Assembly: GCA_049890295.1 (NCBI GenBank) | Contig: JBMHBP010000004.1 | Span: 159,571 to 223,570, forward strand | DNA: 64,000 nt | Direction: 5' to 3' | From: GCA-2862585 sp049890295 | GTDB lineage: Bacteria > Bacteroidota > Bacteroidia > Flavobacteriales > UBA7312 | Part shown: piece by piece, positions 36,171 to 44,366 of the stretch | Layout: the number at the start of each line of letters is the position of its first letter | Position numbering within the stretch: the stretch's first letter is position 1 | Position numbers and translations under genes: made by a program | The notes under the pieces: model-generated | The model's input: only the letters and a program-made list of their open reading frames with translations | Database searches by the model: none | Told to the model about the DNA's origin: nothing

Positions 36171-36866
36171 CTAAATAATTGGATTTACATTTCCTACATC
36201 ACTTTCAATTTCTCCGTCCTTTAGTCTGACTATCCGGTGAGCATATTGTGCAATTTCATCCTCATGCGTAACGATAATAACGGTATTTCCACTTTTATGT
36301 ATATCTATGAATAACTTCATTATTTCAATCGATGTTGCACTATCTAGATTACCAGTTGGTTCATCAGCTAATATTATTGAGGGTGAGTTTACAAGTGCCC
36401 TAGCAATAGCGACGCGTTGTCTTTGTCCACCTGAGAGCTCATTAGGTCTATGGTTAACTCTATTTGACAAATTCACTTTTTCTAATGCTTCTAATGCCAT
36501 TTTTCGCCTTTCATCTTTATTATAGCCGGAATAAATAAGAGGTAACATTACATTTTCGAGTGCTGTTGACTTAGGTAATAAGTTAAAACTCTGAAATACA
36601 AAACCAATTTCTTTATTTCTGATTTCAGCTAGCTTGTCATCGTTAAGTTTGCTAACGTTTTTTTGTGCCAGATTATATTCACCTTTGGTCGGTGTATCTA
36701 AACAGCCTAAAATATTCATTAGTGTTGATTTGCCTGAGCCAGATTGCCCCATTAATGCCACAAATTCGTTTTGATTGATATTTAAATTTACAGATTTAAG
36801 AGCTTTAATGGTTTCATTACCAACCTTAAAGTGCCTAGCTATATTACTAATCTCAATGACTCCCAT
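36171..36866 (-). CDS. LolD/MacB-type ABC transporter ATP-binding protein
   Basis: This 231-residue ATPase has Walker A GQSGSGKST near 40, the LGCLDTPTKGEY insert typical of the LolD/MacB/FtsE group, the Q-loop FVFQSFNLLP, signature LSGGQRQRVAIARAL and Walker B IILADEPTGNLDSATS. The group works with FtsX-like permeases in lipoprotein release or macrolide/peptide export. No permease gene adjoins it, so its partner is elsewhere and its role is open. Confidence 0.85.
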   Translation of the reverse strand: MGVIEISNIARHFKVGNETIKALKSVNLNINQNEFVALMGQSGSGKSTLMNILGCLDTPTKGEYNLAQKNVSKLNDDKLAEIRNKEIGFVFQSFNLLPKSTALENVMLPLIYSGYNKDERRKMALEALEKVNLSNRVNHRPNELSGGQRQRVAIARALVNSPSIILADEPTGNLDSATSIEIMKLFIDIHKSGNTVIIVTHEDEIAQYAHRIVRLKDGEIESDVGNVNPII

Positions 36867-36906
36867 TTGTTAATAAATTTTGTAAAAATTAAAGCTCAGG
36901 AATGCA

Positions 36907-39900
36907 TTAACGTAGTAGAGTTATTGAACCTGTTTTTTTTCTAGTTTCTCCTGAAAATAGTGAGGTTACTTCAAGGTTATAAACATATACACCTACTGGT
37001 GCTTTAATGTCTTTGTAAGTGCCATCCCAAGAAATAGTATGATCATTACTTAAGAATACTCTTTCACCAAAGCGATTGAAAATCTCAATTTTGAATTTCA
37101 CACCCTGTACAGAATATACAGAAACATCAAATGTATTATGACTAAAATCTCCATTTGATGGCGTAAATGAGTTTGGTATAAAAATTTCAAATAGTTCTTC
37201 AAAGTTTGCTATTATTAAATCATCTGAATTAATTTGCGAACTCACATAATTCTCAATTGTATTTGGTGACAAGGTGTTGTTTTGAATGGTCCAATGTGAA
37301 AACCGCCAACCATATTCTGCAACGGATTGCAAACTAATTGATTCATTGTCAGCAAAAACCATAGATTGAGTTTCATTTTGTAGCAATGTGTCATTTAGCC
37401 TAATTGTTCCAGTATTAGGGGGAACAATTTGAAATTCTACAGCGTGAAATATATTGGCATCATAGTGAATTATTATAGTATCCGATTTATCAACTATAAA
37501 GTTTTGTATGGGCGAGTTGGATTGATTTGGAATATATCCGTTTGTAGATGTAAAATATAAGAATTCCCAATACAAGTTTGATTTTGCGAATAGTTCTATG
37601 GGTGTGTTGTAAAACTCGGTTGTTGTATATGGAAACGAGTTTATTACTTCATCATTTATATCAAGCTCAATATCTGCGTTTGACGGTTCAACAATGTAAG
37701 TTATGTCAAAGGATTGACGATTTAAAAATAGGGTAATAGTATCGTCATTATTGATTGTAGTGGTAATATTATCAGCAGTATTGTTAGGTAAAAGATTGTG
37801 GTTATTACTACTCCAGTAGTCTAATTCCCAACCAGTGTTTGGTAAAGAGGATAATGATAGATTAGATCCGTCAGGAATACTTACAGAATGAGGAAAGTTG
37901 GATACCACTGTGCCATCTATATTAATACTTCCTGTATTTGGTGGTTCAACAATAAAGGTGATATCGTTGGAGTTGAAATAAAAAACGATTGTAATATCAC
38001 TTATAAGATTAATGGTAAAATTGGAATCGTTTGGGTTATAAACGTACGCTTCGTTACTTATTATTTCGTAGTTTGTAAAATTACCATTTGTAACAATGAA
38101 TTCAATTGGTACACCTCCAAAATATACTCCAGATTGTGGTGTATTCATCTCGTTAACATCTAAATAGTTGTTAAATTCTACTTCACCAATTCCTTCTATT
38201 ACTACATTAACGTTATATGGTCCTTCGACGTCATAACAATCAACAATGGCAGAGTTTAAGACATTGCATCTTTCCAACATGAATGAGCGCATATTATCAA
38301 CGTTGTCCATCCATTCATTGTATGTACCTCCCCATCTATCGATTTGTTGCTGCATTTCTGGCTCGATTGTATTAATGAGGCTGTCAAGGTGGTTTAACAT
38401 AAATTCACATGAAAGAGACGAATTTGAAAGATTTGCCCATCGGTTGATATAGTCGTTAAAGAAATTTTCATTTTGAATTAAGGCATTCCAAATTAATATA
38501 TGTCCTTGTCCTCCGATATTGCCTAAGCTTTCAGCATCGCACGGGTCAGCGTCAGCGTCAGTGTTTGGAATACCCGTATAATTAGCTCCGTGATCAAATG
38601 TATTGTCCATGTCCCACAATACATAACGCCATTTTTTCTTATCACCATCCTCTATTAAGCCATGCCACCATGCCGTATTCCAATTTAACCAATCTGCATT
38701 TACCGTGTAGGTATTAAGGATGAAATAGTCTATCAAACTTCCTGTATTGTAAACGCTTTTAACGTATTCGTAATTGGCCTGAATACTCATGTCGTTTGTA
38801 ACGATATAATCTCTTAAGTTATTCCAACTATTTTGTACATCTGCTGGGTTTTGGTCATCAACAAGTACATCCACCCAAGTACCACCCCATGTTTTGAGAA
38901 ATTCAACAGAGTCTTGATCATAGTAATAATCCGTAAAGTCGAGGTCATCTACTTTTTCTCGAATTTCATAGACTCCCCAATATTCACCGTTCAGATAAAG
39001 AATGCATGGCTCGTATGAGCGCTCATCTAACCTAAGGTCAGCAACTTGAGAGAGTGATTGAATATACGGATCTCTGATATGAGCTCCTGAGCTTCCATAT
39101 GCAAAAGGATAATTGTCATTGGCTCCACATTTTACAATTAGTCGTTGAAATTTATCTCTTTCTTTATCATTAAAAAGTTCTCCTTTCAAAGCGTAATTAT
39201 AACCAAATTGATCTCTAGTTATGTAATCAAATCCTCTTTGGGCATAGGCCCATGAGTCGTTTCCGTGTTCATTAAATTCTCCTCTGGCTTTATCAATCAA
39301 AGTACCGTCGGAATTATACAATTCAATACTACCCCATGGTTCAATCTGATTACCATTATCAATTAAAGTTGAAAGATCATCACCAGAAACTGACATTAGT
39401 TTCATTGTATGATTAGTGCCTACAAAATAAGTGCCGTATTCAATAAAGCTTGGTAAAATATTTGGGTCAGATTCGTAAACTACAGCTTTAAGTACTGTGG
39501 TGGTGTTAATGGCTACAGGTGTTGTATATTGTATGTCTGTGTTATCTGGAAAGCTGCCATCAGTGGTATAATATATTGTTGCTCCAGCTGGAGCGTCAAT
39601 TGTAACATTCACCGCGGCATTATAAACGCCTGCTTGAGGACTAAATGTTGGGGGTATAGCATAACCGCTAAAACCTGTAGTATTTGCTTGAGAAGGAGTA
39701 GGAGTAGTGAAAATAGTTGTTAGGTCGCCTGAATCATTTTCTCTACCAATAGATGCATTTGTCTGACAAGGACGAACGAAAATAGAATCCACAACGGTTA
39801 CTCCGTCAGGATCGGTAAGAATTATCCATTCGTTACCCTTAGTTTGATGAAGCTTAAAGCTAGTATGAGCATCGTTTCCAATTATTTCATTTCTTCCTGA

Positions 39901-40170
39901 ACAATAAATTACTCTATATTCATTTGAATTTAAAACAAATGGTGAAGTGAATTGCCATTTTGTCAAATTATCTTCTTTATCACTAAGGTAGTATCCGTTT
40001 AAATCGACACTATTTGCTGAAGGATTGTGTAACTCAAACCAATCTTCAAAATCGCCATAGTTATCAGTAAATTCATTAAAATTTGCAGCGGAATACTCGT
40101 TTATAATGACTTGAGCATCTAGAGTATAACTAAACAAATATAAAATTGAAATAGGTATTAATGACTTCAT
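36907..40170 (-). CDS. CotH/lamin-tail surface protein with T9SS type B tail
   Basis: This 1087-residue secreted multidomain protein has a signal peptide (residues 1-19), a lamin-tail domain (INEYSAANFNEF, about 20-150), a chitobiase-C-like domain (IYYTTDGSFPDN, about 170-235) and a CotH kinase-like domain (about 260-640, with YVLWDMDNTFDHG). About four degenerate repeats of 80 residues follow (655-985; each with an (I)VxPxNxGxI-type start and a W-x-F/L-x-x-W/F core). The C-terminal 100 residues are a gliding-motility/T9SS type B sorting domain (IFIPNSFTPSNGDF, IFNRFGERVF, APVGVYVYNLEV). CotH enzymes phosphorylate proteins; here the target is unknown and the context (ABC ATPase, htpG) is uninformative. 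Confidence 0.85.
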   Translation of the reverse strand: MKSLIPISILYLFSYTLDAQVIINEYSAANFNEFTDNYGDFEDWFELHNPSANSVDLNGYYLSDKEDNLTKWQFTSPFVLNSNEYRVIYCSGRNEIIGNDAHTSFKLHQTKGNEWIILTDPDGVTVVDSIFVRPCQTNASIGRENDSGDLTTIFTTPTPSQANTTGFSGYAIPPTFSPQAGVYNAAVNVTIDAPAGATIYYTTDGSFPDNTDIQYTTPVAINTTTVLKAVVYESDPNILPSFIEYGTYFVGTNHTMKLMSVSGDDLSTLIDNGNQIEPWGSIELYNSDGTLIDKARGEFNEHGNDSWAYAQRGFDYITRDQFGYNYALKGELFNDKERDKFQRLIVKCGANDNYPFAYGSSGAHIRDPYIQSLSQVADLRLDERSYEPCILYLNGEYWGVYEIREKVDDLDFTDYYYDQDSVEFLKTWGGTWVDVLVDDQNPADVQNSWNNLRDYIVTNDMSIQANYEYVKSVYNTGSLIDYFILNTYTVNADWLNWNTAWWHGLIEDGDKKKWRYVLWDMDNTFDHGANYTGIPNTDADADPCDAESLGNIGGQGHILIWNALIQNENFFNDYINRWANLSNSSLSCEFMLNHLDSLINTIEPEMQQQIDRWGGTYNEWMDNVDNMRSFMLERCNVLNSAIVDCYDVEGPYNVNVVIEGIGEVEFNNYLDVNEMNTPQSGVYFGGVPIEFIVTNGNFTNYEIISNEAYVYNPNDSNFTINLISDITIVFYFNSNDITFIVEPPNTGSINIDGTVVSNFPHSVSIPDGSNLSLSSLPNTGWELDYWSSNNHNLLPNNTADNITTTINNDDTITLFLNRQSFDITYIVEPSNADIELDINDEVINSFPYTTTEFYNTPIELFAKSNLYWEFLYFTSTNGYIPNQSNSPIQNFIVDKSDTIIIHYDANIFHAVEFQIVPPNTGTIRLNDTLLQNETQSMVFADNESISLQSVAEYGWRFSHWTIQNNTLSPNTIENYVSSQINSDDLIIANFEELFEIFIPNSFTPSNGDFSHNTFDVSVYSVQGVKFKIEIFNRFGERVFLSNDHTISWDGTYKDIKAPVGVYVYNLEVTSLFSGETRKKTGSITLLR

Positions 40171-40198
40171 AAAGTTGGATTTGATACGAATGTAAGTA

Positions 40199-40206
40199 CA
40201 AATATA
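40199..40206 (-). promoter_or_regulatory. -7 promoter element for the CotH gene
   Basis: TATATTTG on the minus strand is a full match to TAnnTTTG, 28 bases before the start codon. It abuts the triple inverted-repeat element at 40207-40229. Confidence 0.55.
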
Positions 40207-40229
40207 AGGATTAAAATCCTATTAGGATT
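40207..40229. repeat. Three alternating 6-bp half-sites upstream of the CotH promoter
   Basis: AGGATT, AATCCT and AGGATT alternate with spacers of 2 and 3 bases, giving two overlapping palindromes directly upstream of the -7 element. It may be an operator for the CotH gene or part of the htpG 3' end (on the minus strand the outer palindrome is followed by TTTT). Confidence 0.4.
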
Positions 40230-40265
40230 AAAACCTCTCAAGTCAAGATTTTGTATTATATAAGT

Positions 40266-42167
40266 TTACTTTATCAAGCCAATGCTTCTACTTATAAATT
40301 CGGTTAAATCCTTGCCTTTTAGCAGACCTTGTGAAAGTAAGGCTAAGTCTAAAAATTGCTTTACTAGTTTAGCTTGGTTATCGTCATCGTTTTCATTCAA
40401 CAAAGTACTTATCAGTTTGTGATTACCATTTACAATAAGATTATAGCTTTCAGGCATTTCACCAAACATATTCATTCCACCAGAAGAGAGTTGTTGTTGT
40501 TCTCTCATTCGTCTCATAAACTCACTTTGAGTAATAATAAATGGTGCATCATTACTATCCAAGCTTTCAATTTGTATGGTGAATTTCTTATCATCAACTT
40601 TCTTTTCTACTAGCTCTTTAAGTGTTTTTTCTTCTGATTCACTTAAAATAGATGGTGTAGCATCATCTTTCTTAATTAAATTTTCTATACTATCTGAATC
40701 GACTCTGCAAAATTGAATTTCACTATTGTCTGACTCTAGTTTAGAAATTAGATGACTAACCAATGGGCCATCAAGTTCTAAGACTTCATAATTTTTAGCG
40801 GTTGCCATTTGTACAAAACTATCCTGTTCTTCTTTATTACTGCTGTAGAGAATGATAGTTTTTTTATCAGTGTTGGTTTGATTTGATTTTACTCTTTCAA
40901 TAAATTCCTGAACTGTCGAATATTTATCTTCTGTATTTTTTAATAAGAAAAACTCCTTTGATTTGTCAAAGAATTTATCTTCGGTGAGCATGCCATATTC
41001 GATAAATACTTTTATGTCGTCCCATTTTTTTTCAAAGTCCTCTCTGTCATTTTTAAACATAGAGTGTAGCTTATCACCAACTTTCTTGGTGATATATTTT
41101 GAAATTTTCTTGACATTACTGTCTGCCTGAAGATAAGAACGCGAGACATTTAGTGGGATGTCTGGGGAATCAATCACACCATGTAGGAGTGTTAAGAACT
41201 CAGGTACTATATTTTCAACATTATCAGTAATATATACCTGATTACTGTAGAGATTAATTTTATTTTTTTGGACTTCAAGATTATTTTTCAATTTAGGGAA
41301 GTATAGTATTCCAGTAAGATTGAAAGGATAATCTACATTTAAATGAATATTAAATAGTGGTTGATTAAACTCCATAGGATATAATTCTCTATAAAATTTT
41401 GTATAATCTTCCTCATTAAGTTCCTGTGGAGCTTTGGTCCAGGCTGGAGAAGTAATATTGATAATATTATCAATTTCTTGCTCTAGTTGTTTGATTTTAC
41501 CATTTTCATCTTTTGAACCTTTTGGATCGTCAATAAATATTTTCTTTTTCCCAAATTTTACCTCTACTGGTAAAAATTTACAATACTTATTAAGTATTTC
41601 ACGAATTCTACTTTCATCTAGGAACTCTTCAGAATCGGTGTCAATGTGAAGAACAACATCAGTACCTTTAGTTTTTTTAGTAGTTTCTTCAATAGTATAA
41701 TTCGGTGAACCATCACATGACCATTTAACAGCAGTACTATTGGGGTGTTGGCTTTTGGTGATTATGTCTACCTGTTTGGATACCATAAACGAAGAATAAA
41801 AACCAAGGCCAAAATGACCGATTATTGAGTTTTTAGCATCAGCATCTTTGTATTTATTCACAAATTCCTCAGCACCAGAAAAGGCAATTTGATTAATATA
41901 TTTATTGACCTCTTCTTCAGTCATGCCAATTCCGTTATCTCTAATCGTAATGGTCTTTTTCTTTGAATCCAACAATACCTCAACCCTAAGCTTATTTAAA
42001 TTTGTATTTAACTCACCTACAGATTTTAATGTTTTAAGTTTTTGTGTTGCATCCACTGCATTTGAAACCAGTTCTCTTAGAAAAATCTCATTATCAGAGT
42101 ATAAAAACTGTTTTATTATTGGGAATATGTTCTCTGTTTGAACATTGATGTTACCTTTTTTAGACAT
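40266..42167 (-). CDS. htpG: Molecular chaperone HtpG (Hsp90)
   Basis: The 633-residue Hsp90 has all three domains: an N-terminal GHKL ATPase (ELVSNAVDATQKL, IRDNGIGMT, IGHFGLGFYSSFMV), a middle domain (FNIHLNVDYPFNLTGILYFP, SRSYLQ) and a C-terminal dimerisation domain. The MEEVD tail of eukaryotic proteins is absent, as expected in bacteria. ATG 42167 (MSKKGNINVQTE) is the family start; an in-frame ATG at 42200 adds 11 unlikely residues. The upstream region holds a CTGACA/TGTCAG pair that may be a stress-response site. Confidence 0.96.
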   Translation of the reverse strand: MSKKGNINVQTENIFPIIKQFLYSDNEIFLRELVSNAVDATQKLKTLKSVGELNTNLNKLRVEVLLDSKKKTITIRDNGIGMTEEEVNKYINQIAFSGAEEFVNKYKDADAKNSIIGHFGLGFYSSFMVSKQVDIITKSQHPNSTAVKWSCDGSPNYTIEETTKKTKGTDVVLHIDTDSEEFLDESRIREILNKYCKFLPVEVKFGKKKIFIDDPKGSKDENGKIKQLEQEIDNIINITSPAWTKAPQELNEEDYTKFYRELYPMEFNQPLFNIHLNVDYPFNLTGILYFPKLKNNLEVQKNKINLYSNQVYITDNVENIVPEFLTLLHGVIDSPDIPLNVSRSYLQADSNVKKISKYITKKVGDKLHSMFKNDREDFEKKWDDIKVFIEYGMLTEDKFFDKSKEFFLLKNTEDKYSTVQEFIERVKSNQTNTDKKTIILYSSNKEEQDSFVQMATAKNYEVLELDGPLVSHLISKLESDNSEIQFCRVDSDSIENLIKKDDATPSILSESEEKTLKELVEKKVDDKKFTIQIESLDSNDAPFIITQSEFMRRMREQQQLSSGGMNMFGEMPESYNLIVNGNHKLISTLLNENDDDNQAKLVKQFLDLALLSQGLLKGKDLTEFISRSIGLIK

Positions 42168-42223
42168 AATAATATTTTCTTTTTTTAAGGTAATAAACAA
42201 TAACTATGCCATTGTAATAGGGT

Positions 42224-42268
42224 CTGACATTTTGATTAATAATTAGTCTAAAAGTGAAAATCTGTCAG
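42224..42268. promoter_or_regulatory. Candidate stress operator upstream of htpG
   Basis: CTGACA (42224-42229) and TGTCAG (42263-42268) form an inverted pair separated by 33 bases in the short region between htpG and the glycosyltransferase gene. The position suits control of htpG, but no regulator is identified here. Confidence 0.3.
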
Positions 42269-42290
42269 TTATAGAAATCAGAATTCCGAT

Positions 42291-43052
42291 TTATTTAGTT
42301 TTTCGCTGAATGAACTGTTTTAGTTTGGAAGTGTTTTTTCTAATAAGTGTGCTAATATTTCCAATTTTATTGTTTTTAATGGCTAAATAGTCTTCGTATG
42401 TTTTGATAATGATATTTTTGAAGTTTTTATTACTTGTTCCGCCAATTCTCATTTTAGTAAAAACTATATCAACATATTTAAATTTTAACTGATTGTTTTT
42501 GAAAACACGTAGCATGAAATCGTAATCTGAAGATATGGAATAACTTAAGTCAAAATGACCGTATTTTTCATACACTGATTTTTTCAAAAATAGAGTAGGG
42601 TGTGGTGGGATCCACCCTTTTCGCAATAATTTTTTTGAAAATGGTGAGCTTTTCCAATACCGAATTATATTTTCAGTATTAACTCTATCAACATATTCTA
42701 AATTACCATAAACTCCGTCAATGTGATTTTGATTAAAAGTCTCGAAAATAACTTTTAAAACATGTTTGTTTGCCAAACAATCGTCAGAGTGCACAAAACC
42801 AATAATATCGCCATTTGCCATTTTTACTCCTTTATTTATAGCGTCATATAAGCCCTTGTCTTTTTCAGAAATCAGTTTTATGTTGGAATGATTTTCAATA
42901 ATCGTATTTAACTTATCTATTGTTGAGTCTGTTGACAGTCCATCTACAACTATAACTTCTATATTTTTATACGTTTGATTCAGTATAGAGTTAATACAGG
43001 ACTCAATGAAAATAGCACTATTGTATGTGGCAACTACTATTGAGATTTTCAT
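42291..43052 (-). CDS. Family 2 glycosyltransferase
   Basis: This 253-residue GT-A fold enzyme has an N-terminal VVATYNSAIFIESCINSIL, then VIVVDGLSTDST, ISEKDKGLYDAINKG and the metal-binding HSDD (equivalent of DxD) near residue 88. It would transfer a sugar from a nucleotide donor to a growing glycan at the cytoplasmic face of the membrane. It is divergent from the WecA-like gene and is probably part of the same polysaccharide locus, whose further glycosyltransferases are not in the window. Confidence 0.85.
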   Translation of the reverse strand: MKISIVVATYNSAIFIESCINSILNQTYKNIEVIVVDGLSTDSTIDKLNTIIENHSNIKLISEKDKGLYDAINKGVKMANGDIIGFVHSDDCLANKHVLKVIFETFNQNHIDGVYGNLEYVDRVNTENIIRYWKSSPFSKKLLRKGWIPPHPTLFLKKSVYEKYGHFDLSYSISSDYDFMLRVFKNNQLKFKYVDIVFTKMRIGGTSNKNFKNIIIKTYEDYLAIKNNKIGNISTLIRKNTSKLKQFIQRKTK

Positions 43053-43145
43053 GTGATTTAATGACGATTATTCGAAGTCTAATATAGCTAAAATTAAAGA
43101 TCAAATTTTTTAAATTATATAAATTAATCTATTTTTACTATTGAT

Positions 43146-43153
43146 TAATTTTA
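43146..43153 (+). promoter_or_regulatory. Possible -7 element abutting the wecA-like start
   Basis: TAATTTTA is a 7-of-8 match to TAnnTTTG with six bases before ATG 43160. If used, the transcript would have almost no leader. Confidence 0.3.
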
Positions 43154-43159
43154 CAGTTC

Positions 43160-44260
43160 ATGGTGAGTGGTTTTGTCAATTTTTTAATAAATTATTTTTT
43201 AGAAGCCCCAATACTTTTTTCAATTTTTACTGTTTTATTAGGATTCATTTTTTCTTATTCTTTTTTTCCATTATTTATAAGGTTGTGTTATTCTAATAAC
43301 TTGATTTCCAAGCCAAATGAGAGAAGTTCACACAAAGAAAATACACCTAACTTAGGAGGTGTTGCCATTGCAGTTGGGTTGCTTTTAGTGATTTTAATTT
43401 TTGGTGTTGGCATGTTTTATTTAGATGATTACAAGTTACTTACTAGCATGTGTGTATCTATTCTGATTCTACTTGTAGTTGGAATTCGAGATGATGTTGT
43501 AGGTGTTTCTCCAAAAATCAAATTACTAATAGAGATTGTCACCGTCACTATTTTTACCCTTATTACAGATGTTAAAATAGAAAGTTTTTATGGAATTTTT
43601 GGAGTTTACGAATTACCAAATATTTTATCTTATTTATTCACTGTATTCGTCTTTGTTGTCATTATTAATTCATACAATCTTATTGATGGTATAGATGGGT
43701 TAGCAGGAACGATTGCAGTTGTAATCTTATTTTTTTTGTTGTGTAGTTTTGTTGAGTCATCCTATTATTTTGGAATTTTATTCTGTTCAGCTACTATAGG
43801 CTCACTCTTGGCATTTCTAAGATTCAATTTGTTTAGTAAAATTTATAAAGTATTTATGGGTGATGTAGGTTCTTTATTCATTGGTTTCGTTTTAGCGTCG
43901 ATGGCTGTATTATCACTTTCAGTAGAAACACAGCACGAAAATAGTTTAACACAAAACCCTGTTTTTATCATGGCCTTGTTTGTTGTTCCTTTCATTGATG
44001 TTTTACGGGTAGTTTTTTTAAGACTTATGTCAAGGGTTAGTTTGTTTACAGCAGATAAAAATCATTTGCACCATAAGTTAATAGACTATGGTTTTTCTCA
44101 CATAATGGCCACATTTATTTTAGTTGTTTACAATCTCTTTATAGTTGCAGTAGCTTACATCCTTGATGATTTCTCTTTGCATTTACAATTATTGATTACT
44201 GTATTAACTGCCATTTTTTTACTGGTGATTATGTTTAAATTCTTTAATAGAAAAATGTAA
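43160..44260 (+). CDS. WecA/TagO-like undecaprenyl-phosphate sugar-1-phosphate transferase
   Basis: This 366-residue membrane enzyme of the MraY/WecA family has about eleven helices. Catalytic and binding motifs are present: KPNERSSHKENTPNLGG, DDVVGVSPKIKL, NSYNLIDGIDGLAG, FMGDVGSLFIG and ADKNHLHHKLID (the HHxx loop typical of WecA/TagO). It would attach an N-acetylhexosamine-1-phosphate to the lipid carrier and so start a surface polysaccharide. It precedes ugd by 106 bases. Confidence 0.88.
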   Translation: MVSGFVNFLINYFLEAPILFSIFTVLLGFIFSYSFFPLFIRLCYSNNLISKPNERSSHKENTPNLGGVAIAVGLLLVILIFGVGMFYLDDYKLLTSMCVSILILLVVGIRDDVVGVSPKIKLLIEIVTVTIFTLITDVKIESFYGIFGVYELPNILSYLFTVFVFVVIINSYNLIDGIDGLAGTIAVVILFFLLCSFVESSYYFGILFCSATIGSLLAFLRFNLFSKIYKVFMGDVGSLFIGFVLASMAVLSLSVETQHENSLTQNPVFIMALFVVPFIDVLRVVFLRLMSRVSLFTADKNHLHHKLIDYGFSHIMATFILVVYNLFIVAVAYILDDFSLHLQLLITVLTAIFLLVIMFKFFNRKM

Positions 44261-44276
44261 TTGTGAAACACTAGTA

Positions 44277-44292
44277 ATCATATTATTATGAT
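44277..44292. repeat. Small hairpin between wecA-like gene and ugd
   Basis: ATCATA and TATGAT form an AT-only inverted repeat with a 4-base loop, just upstream of the ugd promoter element. It is a possible attenuator or operator; weak evidence. Confidence 0.25.
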
Positions 44293-44305
44293 AGACTATA
44301 TTTAT

Positions 44306-44313
44306 TACCTTTG
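44306..44313 (+). promoter_or_regulatory. -7 promoter element for the ugd-gmd operon
   Basis: TACCTTTG is a full match to TAnnTTTG, 53 bases before the ugd ATG. It would drive the eight tightly packed genes to 51765. Confidence 0.5.
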
Positions 44314-44366
44314 TTTGGCTATAAAATTATATATTTTACTCAAAGCCATAGACTAGAAAAAGAAGA

